From contig JAUJNI010000001.1 in NCBI GenBank assembly GCA_030446465.1, forward strand, positions 40,322 through 104,321: a DNA stretch of 64,000 nt. Reading direction: 5' to 3'. A program made the translations under genes and the position numbers. Below, one piece after another: positions 34,257 to 42,684 of this stretch. The first letter of the stretch is position 1. Each line of letters begins with the position of its first letter. The notes beneath the pieces are model-generated. The model had not been told where the DNA came from and did not search any database. It saw nothing but the letters and a program-made list of their open reading frames with translations. Source of the stretch: Actinomycetota bacterium. GTDB taxonomy: Bacteria > Actinomycetota > CADDZG01 > WHSQ01.

Positions 34257-34412
34257 ATGGCCGACCAACTGTTCGAGCTCCGTCGCAGAACCTTCGACAC
34301 GCCCCACTTCCGGGGGATCACCTTCATCGAAACCGAAGCCAAGTCGATCATCAACCACGTACCCGGCAACTGCCTGCCTTTCAACTGGACGATTGATGAG
34401 CTGAGTACATGA
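34257..34412 (+). pseudogene. Truncated duplicate of the radical SAM gene's 5' end
   Basis: The 51-codon frame starting at ATG 34257 closely copies the first 46 codons of the gene at 34890: FDTPHFRGI, SIINHVPGN and LPFNWTI are shared, and the last ~45 bases are nearly identical. Homology stops at about 34394, and the frame ends at a TGA (34410-34412) before the cysteine cluster. It is a fragment left by a partial duplication or insertion. Confidence 0.8.
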
Positions 34413-34452
34413 CCGGGGACGATGTCTTTGCCTTCGTACGATGGCATAAGAG

Positions 34453-34893
34453 ATGACCGAGCGAGAGATCGAAATCTATAGAGGCACGGGTGGTGAGCTG
34501 GAGCAAGCTTTCTACGAGAATGCACTACGAGAAGCGGGCATCGACTACCTCACCAAGAGCGAAGGTGTCGCTCAACATCCGGTGAGCATCGGCCCAATGA
34601 GCTCGTTCGTCATCTTCGTCAGCCCCGAAGACGAGAGTCGCAGTCTTGAACTGGTTCGCAGCCTCCAGAAGGTCCCAATTGTGAGCGATGGGGACGATGG
34701 AGACAACGAGGCCGCGCCAGAGTTGTTCTTCAGAAAGCGGAAGCAAACGGCGCGAGACAGGAAAGCGCTCCTGGCCTTCGGAGCGGCCTCTGCTGCTGTC
34801 AGTCTCTACTTCCTCATTCCGTACCGAGACGTGAGCGTCCTTGGGATCCTCATCCTGATCTGCTCGGCGCTCTTCTTGGCGGCCTCTCGATGA
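34453..34893 (+). CDS. DUF2007-like protein with C-terminal membrane helices
   Basis: A 146-residue protein: an N-terminal ~70-residue region (EIYRGTGGELEQAFYENALREAGIDYLTKSEG, then SFVIFVSPEDESRSLELVRSL) like the DUF2007 putative signal-transducing fold, a charged linker, and two hydrophobic segments (about 99-143). It sits between the truncated and the full copy of the radical SAM gene and its stop overlaps the ATG of the latter. It may have entered with the duplication. Confidence 0.65.
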   Translation: MTEREIEIYRGTGGELEQAFYENALREAGIDYLTKSEGVAQHPVSIGPMSSFVIFVSPEDESRSLELVRSLQKVPIVSDGDDGDNEAAPELFFRKRKQTARDRKALLAFGAASAAVSLYFLIPYRDVSVLGILILICSALFLAASR

Positions 34894-35876
34894 GCGAGAA
34901 GCTCTTTGAATTGCAACGCCGGAGCTTCGATACGCCGCACTTCCGGGGCATCGAATTCATCGAGGTCGAGGCGAAATCGATCATCAACCACGTACCCGGC
35001 AACTACCTGCCTTTCAACTGGACGATCAACCCGTATAGGGGTTGTTCTCATGCGTGCAGCTTCTGTTTCGCTCGTGTCACGCACACCTACATGGACATGA
35101 ACGCCGGCAGGGACTTCGAGAGCAAGATCGTTGTGAAGGTCAATGCTCCCGAGTTGCTCAGGAAAGAGCTTCGTGCCAAACGGTGGAAGGGCGAGCACAT
35201 TGCCATGGGGACCGCCACCGATCCCTATCAGCGGGCCGAAGGGAAGTACCAAATCATGTCGCGCGTGATCACGACGCTGACCGAGTTCAGGAATCCATTC
35301 TCGATCCTCACCAAAGGGACTCTGATACTGCGCGACCTCGAGCTCCTGATGGAGGCCGCGGACGTCACCCAAGTGTCGACGGCGTTTTCGGTTGCAACGC
35401 TGGACGAAGAGGCATGGCGCCGAAGCGAGCCCGGAACGCCTCATCCTCGAAAACGGCTGGAGGCCGTTGCCAAGCTCAACGACGCCGGCATCCCCTGCGG
35501 CGTCATGCTGGCACCGATCCTTCCGGGTATCACCGACGATCCGGCAAAGATGCGTGACGTCATCGTCGCCGCCCTCGACGCCGGAGCTACCCACGTCTCA
35601 CCGATCCTTCTTCATCTGAGGCCCGGAGTGAAAGAGGTCTACATGGAGTGGCTCCAGGACAACTATCCCGATCTCGTCCCTCGCTACACGTCCATGTACG
35701 GAGCCAAGGCATATGCGAGCAAGGCGGATCAGAAGGCGCTGTCGGACGAGGTCGGCGGGATCATCCGCTCGGTTCCGCCCTCCCAGAGAAAGCGGGAGCC
35801 CAAACCGCGGCCCCGGTGGCAAGAAAAGGGAGGGCCGGACGCCCGCCGCGAGCCCGAGCAACTGAGCCTGATGTAG
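34890..35876 (+). CDS. Radical SAM protein, Rv2578c family
   Basis: The 328-residue protein has the SAM cluster cysteines C52-x3-C56-x2-C59 in NPYRGCSHACSFCFAR, followed by GTATDPYQRAEGKYQ, FSILTKGTLILRDLELL and GVMLAPILPGITD. It belongs to the family of M. tuberculosis Rv2578c, distantly related to spore photoproduct lyase; the reaction is unknown. The family begins with LFELQRRSFDTPHFRG-like residues, which fixes the ATG at 34890. The C-terminal tail is basic and polar. Confidence 0.9.
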   Translation: MSEKLFELQRRSFDTPHFRGIEFIEVEAKSIINHVPGNYLPFNWTINPYRGCSHACSFCFARVTHTYMDMNAGRDFESKIVVKVNAPELLRKELRAKRWKGEHIAMGTATDPYQRAEGKYQIMSRVITTLTEFRNPFSILTKGTLILRDLELLMEAADVTQVSTAFSVATLDEEAWRRSEPGTPHPRKRLEAVAKLNDAGIPCGVMLAPILPGITDDPAKMRDVIVAALDAGATHVSPILLHLRPGVKEVYMEWLQDNYPDLVPRYTSMYGAKAYASKADQKALSDEVGGIIRSVPPSQRKREPKPRPRWQEKGGPDARREPEQLSLM

Positions 35877-35882
35877 CCGGAC

Positions 35883-35931
35883 CTTCTCTGTTGCACGGTG
35901 GTCGCATAGCGCCCACGGTGCAGAAGAGAAG
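35883..35931. terminator. Hairpin between convergent radical SAM and GNAT genes
   Basis: An imperfect stem of about 16 pairs (35883-35901 with 35912-35931; outer part CTTCTCT/AGAGAAG) fills the 61-base gap between two convergent genes, consistent with a two-way terminator. There is no long T-run. Confidence 0.5.
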
Positions 35932-35937
35932 CGAACG

Positions 35938-36528
35938 TCATAGCTCTCGCTCATAAAGCCGGCACTCGTGCACACGTCGGAATCGCCGCCTTATGTCATC
36001 TCTGTCTGTGCCTGTGTAGTGAGCGAACGACCTCATCACCTTGAGATGGTCCACGGTGCTACTCAATATCCCTTGAGCTTCGTCAGCCTCATCGATGTAG
36101 ACGTGGAGATATGAGTAGATCTCCGTAAACCCGCTCCGTTCATACCAAGCCTTCGTTCCGGGGTCGTCTCTGGTCCAGGCCTCGAACCGGGTAACACTCA
36201 GATCCTTCGCCGAGGACTCAGCAGCGAGAAGTAGTTCCTTTCCAACACCCTGGCGTTGGTATTCGGGATGCACGGCAAGGTTCCATATGACTCCCCCGAG
36301 GCCCTCCGGCCGAAAGCAGATGGATCCTGGGGTCAGCTCGCCCTCCACGTCGATCAGCCCAACGATGCGTCCTCTGCTTTCGGCAACAAGCTCTATGGAG
36401 GGGTTGTCGTAATGCGGCTTGCTTTGCAAGACGTCATCGAAATATGCGGTCTGCAAGAAAGAGAGCACCCTGCATTCCAGCCACGCCTTTTCATCGCGAC
36501 GCTCGTAGGGACGGATCATCAAGTCCAT
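35938..36528 (-). CDS. GNAT-family N-acetyltransferase
   Basis: About 196 residues with the GNAT core: IRPYERRDEKAWLECRVLSF, GGVIWNLAVHPEYQRQGVGKELLLAA (acetyl-CoA loop Q-R-Q-G-V-G-K) and VTRFEAWTRDDPGTKAWYERSGFTEI. The substrate is unknown. ATG 36528 is used; ATGs at 36552 and 36519 are also possible. Confidence 0.87.
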   Translation of the reverse strand: MDLMIRPYERRDEKAWLECRVLSFLQTAYFDDVLQSKPHYDNPSIELVAESRGRIVGLIDVEGELTPGSICFRPEGLGGVIWNLAVHPEYQRQGVGKELLLAAESSAKDLSVTRFEAWTRDDPGTKAWYERSGFTEIYSYLHVYIDEADEAQGILSSTVDHLKVMRSFAHYTGTDRDDIRRRFRRVHECRLYEREL

Positions 36529-36679
36529 TGTTCGTCGACTCACTTCTCCCATGGATGGAGGCTAGCGCTGTGGTCTTTCCGGAGAAAGTGCCGTTTTCCG
36601 GTCGTTTCTGCGTAAGGAACCGGCTAGCGTTGGGGAGCTCAGGCATGCGGCTGCAGTCCCTCGTGTATCAATTACGACA

Positions 36680-37693
36680 GTGACCCCGAACGGTTGGACC
36701 CTCAGGCCCGTAGCGATCGACCTCCCGCTTGCCGAGCGGTTCACCATTGCGACCGAATCATGGGACGCGGCCAACAACGTCTTCGTCGAGGTCGGCTACG
36801 GGGGTGAACGAGGCGTCGGCGAGGTGTCACCAGACGCTCGTTGGGGCGAGTCACAGACCTCCGTCCTCGACGACCTCCAGGGAGTGGACCTCGGTGGCCT
36901 GGCCGGTCCCTTCGACCTGCACGGGATTCTCGGTCTGCTGCCCCCCGGCTCGGCTCGGAGCGCTCTGGACATCGCATTGCACGACCTTGCAGCGAGGCTC
37001 GCAGGGATCTCAGTCGCGGAGCTGATTGGGACTGGCGGCCGAACCCTCCCGCCCACCTCCGTCACGATTCCGATCGCGGAGGTCGACGCAATGGTTGATC
37101 GGGCGAAGAGGCTGTCGGATCACCCGGCGCTCAAGATGAAGGTCGGGTTCGAGGGTGACGTCGAGGCCGTGACCGCAGTGAGGTCCATCTATAGAGGGCG
37201 CATACGCATCGACGCCAACGAGGGCTGGTCGACCGAGCAGGCAATCGAGAGGCTGCGGGCCCTCGAGGGTCTGGACATCGAGCTGTGTGAGCAGCCGATC
37301 GTGCGGGCGCAGCTCGACGACTTGGCAGAGGTCACCAGGGGCACCTCGATCCCCATCTTTGCCGACGAAGATGCGTGCACCTCGGGCGACGTAGCGCGCC
37401 TCAGGGGCGTGGTCGACGGGGTCAATCTCAAGCTGAGGAAGACGGGCGGGATACGGGAGGCCCTGAACGCCGTCTCTGCCGCCAGGACTCTCGGCATGAG
37501 CGTCATGCTGGGTTGCGACCTCACCTCCGGGGTCGCCGCGACCGCCGAGGCGTCGATTGCATCGTTGGCCGACTACGCGGACCTCGACGGTCCCCTGCTG
37601 TTGGCTTCGGACCCTTACCCGGGGGTTCGCTACGACAAGGGCCACATGACGCTTCCGCGAGGTCCCGGCCTCGGCACCCAGGTGGAGCTGTGA
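36680..37693 (+). CDS. Enolase-superfamily epimerase (dipeptide epimerase/DgcA-like)
   Basis: A 337-residue muconate-lactonizing-subgroup enzyme: N-terminal cap (RPVAIDLPLAERFTIATESW), KMK acid/base lysine motif (ALKMKVGFEGD), and metal ligands in RIDANEGWS, ELCEQPI and IFADEDACT, with a C-terminal MLGCDLTSGVAATAEA. It resembles L-Ala-D/L-Glu epimerases and DgcA, an N-acetyl-Glu racemase. Its stop overlaps the GTG of the DUF1611 gene, the same pairing as dgcA-dgcN, which supports a role in D-glutamate or wall-peptide recycling. Confidence 0.87.
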   Translation: MTPNGWTLRPVAIDLPLAERFTIATESWDAANNVFVEVGYGGERGVGEVSPDARWGESQTSVLDDLQGVDLGGLAGPFDLHGILGLLPPGSARSALDIALHDLAARLAGISVAELIGTGGRTLPPTSVTIPIAEVDAMVDRAKRLSDHPALKMKVGFEGDVEAVTAVRSIYRGRIRIDANEGWSTEQAIERLRALEGLDIELCEQPIVRAQLDDLAEVTRGTSIPIFADEDACTSGDVARLRGVVDGVNLKLRKTGGIREALNAVSAARTLGMSVMLGCDLTSGVAATAEASIASLADYADLDGPLLLASDPYPGVRYDKGHMTLPRGPGLGTQVEL

Positions 37694-38739
37694 GGTCGTG
37701 GCTCGTGCTTACCGACGGGTTCCTGACCGCCCGCAATGCAAAGACTGCGCACGGGGTCATCCGCTACACCTCGGATCGTATTGCTGCGATCGTGGACCGC
37801 GACCACGCGGGGTCCTCGCTCCATGCCGTCATGCCCGAGCTGGGACGAGATGCGCCGGTCGTGGCCTCGGTGCAAGAGGGTCTCCAGTACGCTCCCACTT
37901 CTCTTCTTCTTGGAGTCGCCACCCCTGGTGGCTGGATCCCCGAGCATTGGCGAGCGTGGGTGATCGAGGCGATAGAGGCGGGGCTCGAGATCGCCAACGG
38001 CCTCCACGGGTTCCTCAACGACGACCCCGAGCTGGTGCCACTCGCCACCCGCCACCAAGCGCGTTTATGGGACGTCAGGGAGCCCCCCGCCGGCATCCCG
38101 TTGTTCTCGGGCAAGAGCCTCGAGCTCGACAAGCGAATCGTGCTGACGGTGGGCAGCGACTGCGCGGTGGGCAAGATGACCGCCGCGCTCGAACTCGAGG
38201 CTGCCGGGCGCGCCGCCGGCCGAAGCACCGAATTCATCGCCACGGGCCAGACAGGCATCCTTATCGCGGGCCGCGGTATTGCGGTGGACCGGGTGATATC
38301 CGACTTCATCGCCGGGGCGGCAGAAAAGCTGGTGCTCGAGAGCTCTGCCGAGTCCGAGGTGCTGGTGGTCGAGGGTCAGGGGAGCCTGTGGCATCCCGCT
38401 TACTCGGGCGTGACCTTGGGGTTGCTGCACGGGACTGCTCCTGAGGTCCTCGTCCTCTGCCACCAGGCGGGGAGGGCCGCGATCGAGGAGCCTCCCTATT
38501 CCACCCTTCCTCCTCTTCCGGAGATGATCGATGTCTACCAGTCGATGGCGGCGACCGTCCGTCCTGCGCCGGTGGCGTGCGTCGTCGTGAACTGCCGCGG
38601 CCTCGATCCCGGGCAAGCTCGCAGGACGATTGAGGAGGTCGAGGACGACACGGGTCTTCCCGCCGGCGACGTCTTTAGGGGAGACGCTCCGAAGCTGTGG
38701 CAGGCCGTGGACCGGCGTCTAGCCGAGATAGCCGGTTGA
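37690..38739 (+). CDS. DUF1611 / DgcN-like P-loop protein
   Basis: From GTG 37690 the protein is 349 residues with a Rossmann-like N terminus (DGFLTARNAKTAHGVIRY), then a P-loop domain VGSDCAVGKMTAALELEAAG, and ATGQTGILIAGRGIAVDRVISDFIAGAAE plus VEGQGSLWHPAYSGVTLGLLHG. Family member DgcN acts with DgcA in D-glutamate breakdown (N-acetylation step). It is coupled to the epimerase by a GTGA overlap. Its end overlaps the convergent membrane protein gene by 21 bases. Confidence 0.87.
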   Translation: MRSWLVLTDGFLTARNAKTAHGVIRYTSDRIAAIVDRDHAGSSLHAVMPELGRDAPVVASVQEGLQYAPTSLLLGVATPGGWIPEHWRAWVIEAIEAGLEIANGLHGFLNDDPELVPLATRHQARLWDVREPPAGIPLFSGKSLELDKRIVLTVGSDCAVGKMTAALELEAAGRAAGRSTEFIATGQTGILIAGRGIAVDRVISDFIAGAAEKLVLESSAESEVLVVEGQGSLWHPAYSGVTLGLLHGTAPEVLVLCHQAGRAAIEEPPYSTLPPLPEMIDVYQSMAATVRPAPVACVVVNCRGLDPGQARRTIEEVEDDTGLPAGDVFRGDAPKLWQAVDRRLAEIAG

Positions 38740-39363
38740 CACGTTCTTGTAGACACTGGCAGCAAAGCGCCAGGTGGACATGCGCCCGGCGACCGCGCGC
38801 CACAGGATGATGCTCACCAGCGCGTTCACCGCGGCGAGGATCGGCGTCTCCCAGCCGACGACGAAGCGCTGCAGGATGGCATCGATCAGGAAGTAGGCGC
38901 TGGAAAAGGCGAACAGCACCGCGATCACCGCCACCACCATCGGCCCCCACACCCAGGCGACCGCAAAACGAGACTGAAGCCTCTCCGAGCACGCGGCGAG
39001 GGCATCGGCGGCGTCCTCGTAGTTCGGTCTCTCCGTGAGGGGTCGTTGCCACGGCTCCCTCAATCTCTGAATCAGCGACATGATGTTCTTGCGCTTCACC
39101 AGCGCGATCAGCGTGCACAGCGCGACCAGACCGAGCAACACGTATGCGGGCCACCCGCTCCGAAATGCCGTTGCACCCGGGCTTCCAAACCGCGACGGGG
39201 TGATAAGGCCAATGAGCCCGAGGGCGATGACTCCTGCGAAGAAGCTTCGGACGAAAGAACGGAATGCGAAGCGGCTCTTGTCGATTCGGTCGGGCCGCGC
39301 GAGGCGGACCCACGACACTGCATCGGAATAGGCGCGTCGCCGATCGAGAGCCACCGATGCCAC
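38719..39363 (-). CDS. Four-helix membrane protein of unknown function
   Basis: The 214-residue protein has four hydrophobic segments in two pairs (FFAGVIALGLIGLI, WPAYVLLGLVALCTLIAL, WGPMVVAVIAVLFAFSSAYFLI, ETPILAAVNALVSIILW) with a charged loop between the pairs (KRKNIMSLIQRLREPWQRPLTERPNYEDAADAL). No family is recognised. GTG start. It is divergent from the sigma/ogt pair. Confidence 0.6.
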   Translation of the reverse strand: MASVALDRRRAYSDAVSWVRLARPDRIDKSRFAFRSFVRSFFAGVIALGLIGLITPSRFGSPGATAFRSGWPAYVLLGLVALCTLIALVKRKNIMSLIQRLREPWQRPLTERPNYEDAADALAACSERLQSRFAVAWVWGPMVVAVIAVLFAFSSAYFLIDAILQRFVVGWETPILAAVNALVSIILWRAVAGRMSTWRFAASVYKNVSTGYLG

Positions 39364-39448
39364 ACTAGTGGGCTGTCTAGCAACGTGAGGCTTGTTTCGG
39401 CGAGCGTTCTGCTCACATTTCGGGGCCCCCGTCGGTTACACAAGCGAG

Positions 39449-39937
39449 ATGAATCACAGCGCAAGAGTCGTGTCCGGCACGACCTCGCTTCCCCCCTTTT
39501 GGAGGCTGGTCGAGCTACACGGCGACGAGATCCTGACTTACGCACGAAGGCTCGTGCGAGATGACGCCGAAGATGTGGCGCAGGAGGCCTTTTTGAGGGC
39601 GCTCCGTTCTTACCCGCGGGTTACCAGCGGCGACCACTTGAGGGCATGGCTGTTCCGTATCGTGACCACTGCTGCGTTCGACCACTCTCACAAGCGATCC
39701 CGCCACGGACGGATGCCCGCGGGTGAAACGCAAACGGTTGTCGACGATCCCTTTGAGCTCGAGCGCTTCAACGATCTCATCGGCGGTCTTTCTGTCTCCG
39801 CACAGGCCGCACTACGACTGCGTTTCATAGACGACCTTGGGTATGACGACATCGGCAAGAGGCTTGGCTGCACATCGGTTGCCGCGCGCCAGCGCGTCTC
39901 CACTGCAGTTAGAGCGCTGAGAAAGAGGCTGACATGA
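39449..39937 (+). CDS. RNA polymerase sigma factor (ECF-like), coupled to ogt
   Basis: A 162-residue two-domain sigma factor: region 2 (FWRLVELHGDEILTYARRLVRDDAEDVAQEAFLRALRSYP, then LRAWLFRIVTTAAFDHSHK) and region 4 (LSVSAQAALRLRFIDDLGYDDIGKRLGCTSVAARQRVSTAVRALRKRL). No anti-sigma gene lies next to it. Its stop overlaps the ATG of a DNA-repair methyltransferase gene (ATGA), so the sigma factor and Ogt are co-translated; this suggests control of an alkylation-stress response, by analogy only. Confidence 0.85.
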   Translation: MNHSARVVSGTTSLPPFWRLVELHGDEILTYARRLVRDDAEDVAQEAFLRALRSYPRVTSGDHLRAWLFRIVTTAAFDHSHKRSRHGRMPAGETQTVVDDPFELERFNDLIGGLSVSAQAALRLRFIDDLGYDDIGKRLGCTSVAARQRVSTAVRALRKRLT

Positions 39938-40503
39938 TTCCCACCACCGAATGGCTCGAGCAGCTTGCCGACGCGGCGATCGATCAGGGGCTGGCCGAAG
40001 TGACCTACGCCCATGTCGACACGCCGATCGGCCGGCTCCTCGTGGCCGAGAGCGATCGAGGGGTGTGCCGCGTTGCCTTTCCCGAGGAGGGCGTAGATGA
40101 GGTGCTCCAGGAGATCGCGCAGCACCTTGGCCCCCGTGTCGTTCGTTCCGACCGAGCGACCGGGCGCATCAGGTCCCTGATCGAAGGCTACCTCCTGAGC
40201 ACGACGAAGATCATCGACTACCCGGTGGACCTCAGGTTGATGCGCTCCCCCTTCAGGCGAGGCGTGCTGAAGGAGCTGACCAAGGTGACCCGAGGTGCGG
40301 TCGTCACCTACGGACAGCTCGCGGCCCGGGCGGGGCGGCCCGGCGCAGCCCGCGCAACCGGCACGGCCTGCGCGCTGAACCCCGTCCCCATTGTCGTTCC
40401 GTGTCACCGAGTGGTGCCGAGCGCAGGTGGAGTGGGCAGCTACGGCGGGGGCCCGGAGAGAAAGCGACTCCTGCTCGAGCTGGAAGGAGCCCTGACCCCG
40501 TGA
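39934..40503 (+). CDS. ogt: Methylated-DNA-[protein]-cysteine S-methyltransferase
   Basis: This suicide enzyme repairs O6-methylguanine by moving the methyl group to its own cysteine. The 189-residue product has the N-terminal ribonuclease-H-like part (YAHVDTPIGRLLVAESDRGVCRVAF) and the C-terminal helix-turn-helix with RGVLKELTKVTRGAVVTYGQLAARAGRPGAARATG and the active site IVVPCHRVV with Cys157. Length fits Ogt, without an Ada domain. It is coupled to the sigma gene upstream. Confidence 0.93.
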   Translation: MIPTTEWLEQLADAAIDQGLAEVTYAHVDTPIGRLLVAESDRGVCRVAFPEEGVDEVLQEIAQHLGPRVVRSDRATGRIRSLIEGYLLSTTKIIDYPVDLRLMRSPFRRGVLKELTKVTRGAVVTYGQLAARAGRPGAARATGTACALNPVPIVVPCHRVVPSAGGVGSYGGGPERKRLLLELEGALTP

Positions 40504-40526
40504 TGGTCCAACACCGAGACATAGGT

Positions 40527-40643
40527 CGCTGCGGGCGGCGGCCGTCGTTCGGCACACACAAAGGCGCGAGGACGGCGGGCGTCCCGGAGCGAGGGCTGAA
40601 AAAACGGTGTGCGCGAGCGAAGGGATGCCCGCCGCCCGCAGCG
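40527..40643 (-). repeat. Dispersed intergenic repeat, copy B, with a long inverted repeat
   Basis: A perfect 15-bp inverted repeat (40527-40541 with 40629-40643) encloses 87 bases that hold a second possible stem (GCACAC 40552-40557 with GTGTGC 40607-40612) and an inner hairpin (GGACG 40570-40574 with CGTCC 40580-40584). Read on the minus strand, 40643-40563 aligns with the repeat at 30509-30588. It lies between ogt and a DMT transporter. It may be a mobile palindromic unit or a structured RNA. Confidence 0.7.
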
Positions 40644-40725
40644 CTAACCCACAGCGTGGCTTTGGAATCTTCGGACTTTTGGGCGGGGCGGAATCGGAAG
40701 TGAACCCTGCCGGTTGCCACACCAC

Positions 40726-41703
40726 GTGAGCATCTCCGTTCAACGACCCGACAAAGAAGCACCTGCGTGGCTGGTGTGGGCCGCGCTCGGCGTGGTCTAC
40801 GTCGTGTGGGGCTCCACCTATCTGGCAATCCGGGTGACCGTGGAGACGCTTCCTCCGCTGCTTGCTGGGGGAGTCAGATTCCTTCTCGCCGGCCCCCTTA
40901 TGTACGCGTGGCTGCGCATGCGTCGGGGACCACAGGGAGTCAGCGTCACCGCCTCTGAGCTCCGCGCTTGTGCGGCGGTCGGCACCGCGCTGCTTCTCGG
41001 CGGCAACGGTTTGGTGATGATCGCCGAGCAACGGGTGCCGTCCGGGCTCGCAGCCTTGATCATCGCTTCGACCCCTTTGTGGATCGTGGTGCTGAGGCTG
41101 CTGTTCGGCGACACGGTCAAGAGGGCGACCCTCGTCGGGGTGATCGCGGGCTTCATCGGGGTTGGGATCCTCGCCTTGCCGGGGGCAGGAGGGGAAGGAG
41201 TGTCTCTCGGTGGCGTCTTGCTGCTTCTGGCGGCGTCGGGCTCCTGGGGGAGTGGATCTTTCTTTTCCAAGCGGTTGCCCCTTCCGGAAGACCCCTTTGT
41301 CTCGACCACGATGCAAATGATCTGCGGAGGAGCGGTCCTCACGATCGCTGGGGTCCTTTCTGGCGAGGCGTCGAATATCGACATCGGCTCTTTCTCCGCG
41401 GCGTCGATGTGGGCCCTCGCATACCTCGTCACCATTGGATCGCTGCTTGCGTTCACCGCCTACACGTGGGTTCTCCAGCACGCGCCGATCTCCAAAGTGG
41501 CCACCTACGCGTACGTCAACCCGGTGATCGCGGTGTTTCTCGGGTGGGCGATCCTGTCCGAGGACATCACTCCGACCATCGCCCTCGGTGCTTTGGTGAT
41601 CGTGGCCTCGGTCGCGTTCATCGTTCGCCAGGAGGCAGCTCCTAAGGCACCAGAGTTAGCAGACCCAGCTCCCCAGCCGGCGCTGTCCGTCGACCGGGCC
41701 TAG
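40726..41703 (+). CDS. DMT-superfamily (EamA) transporter, YedA-like
   Basis: About 325 residues with ten hydrophobic segments: WLVWAALGVVYVVWGSTYLAIRVTVETLPPLLAGGVRFLLAG is the classic EamA start, and QHAPISKVATYAYVNPVIAVFLGWAILSEDITPTIALGALVIVASV the classic end. Substrate unknown. GTG 40726 is used; TTG 40714 is an alternative. The upstream spacer holds the structured repeat. Confidence 0.9.
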   Translation: MSISVQRPDKEAPAWLVWAALGVVYVVWGSTYLAIRVTVETLPPLLAGGVRFLLAGPLMYAWLRMRRGPQGVSVTASELRACAAVGTALLLGGNGLVMIAEQRVPSGLAALIIASTPLWIVVLRLLFGDTVKRATLVGVIAGFIGVGILALPGAGGEGVSLGGVLLLLAASGSWGSGSFFSKRLPLPEDPFVSTTMQMICGGAVLTIAGVLSGEASNIDIGSFSAASMWALAYLVTIGSLLAFTAYTWVLQHAPISKVATYAYVNPVIAVFLGWAILSEDITPTIALGALVIVASVAFIVRQEAAPKAPELADPAPQPALSVDRA

Positions 41704-42563
41704 CACCGGCTTCCAGAGCCAACGGGCGCTCCGGTGGCCGGCGGAGCCACCCGACGAGGCTCACCCACTGTTTCCCGGGACCTTCTCTGGAGCCACCAAG
41801 CGAGGGCCGCGGCACCGGCGAGGCCCCCGGCTCCGGCGGCCGCGAGCGGGCCCGGGGCGGCGGCAGGACGTCTGATCGTGGGCAGCCGCTGGCGCAGCGA
41901 CACCGGGTTCCTGAACGACTCGATGCGCCATCCTCGCTCTACTGCAACGCGCCGCAGCTCCTTGTCGGGATTCACCGCCACCGGGTTGCCGACGACCTCG
42001 AGCAGGGGCAGATCGGTAGCCCGAGTCCGAGTAAGCAAACGACCCGGCGAGGTCGATATCTTTGGCGACGGCAAGCTCCTTGATGGCTTCCGGCTTGTTC
42101 ACTCCGTAGCAATAGAAGTCCAGCTCGCCGGTGTAGCGACCGTCGACGATCCTGGGCCGCGTGGCGATGTAGGTGTCGATCCGAAGCATGGTCGCCAGGG
42201 GCTCGACGATCTCTTCGGGCGACGATGAGACGATGCAGATCAACCGTCCTGCGGCGCTGTGGTCGTGGATCAGCTCGAGCGCCTCTGCGTAGATGAGGGG
42301 CGAGATAACCTCCTCCAACACCTCTGCCACGATGTCGCGCACACGCTCCTTGTCCCACCCCTCGGTCAGCCTCAAGGCTTGAAGCCGAACCCGCTCCATC
42401 TTCGCCTCGTCGGCCCCCATGAGTTGGAACACGAGCTGTGCATAGGCTGCCTTCAGGAGTAGCGAGCGGCTGATCAAACCCTCACGAAAGAAGGACCGGC
42501 CGAGCGCGAGGGGGCCCGATCGGGCGAGAGGGTCTTGTCCAGGTCGAAAAAGGCTGCCTCCAT
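41700..42563 (-). pseudogene. HAD-IB family phosphatase, interrupted by two frameshifts
   Basis: Taken together three frames give a 287-residue HAD-IB (SerB-like) hydrolase. MEAAFFDLDKTL (start 42563) holds the catalytic D-x-D; near 42526 one base is missing and the protein goes on in another frame (LGRSFFREGLISRSLLLKAAYAQL ... SFAYSDS); near 42021 one base is extra and the rest (ATDLPLLEVVGNPVAVNPD, then a C-terminal helix) follows in a third frame. Rv3661 stands divergent to ssd in M. tuberculosis just as this gene does here. The two shifts cancel out, so sequence error is as likely as real decay. Confidence 0.75.
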
Positions 42564-42684
42564 CACTTCGATTGTCGCGGGCTGCGCCCGGCCCGGCCAC
42601 CGCTGACTGTGGTGCCGATATGTCGCGCAACGCATGGTGGCGGGTGCCACAGCCCTGGCTCCGAGGCCGCAGCAGGATGCCGGG

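Noticed and set aside
34410..34412. TGA in the truncated radical SAM copy as a second Sec codon
   Set aside because: Homology to the radical SAM family ends before the TGA and does not resume after it in the same frame.
39688..41481. 597-codon open frame on the minus strand
   Set aside because: It lies antisense to the sigma, ogt and DMT transporter genes, all of which have clear family motifs; the translated product is low-complexity Arg/Pro/Gly-rich, as expected for a shadow frame in GC-rich DNA.
42474..42563. TGA ending the first HAD fragment as a Sec codon
   Set aside because: The homologous protein continues in another frame, so a frameshift explains it; no cysteine is expected there.
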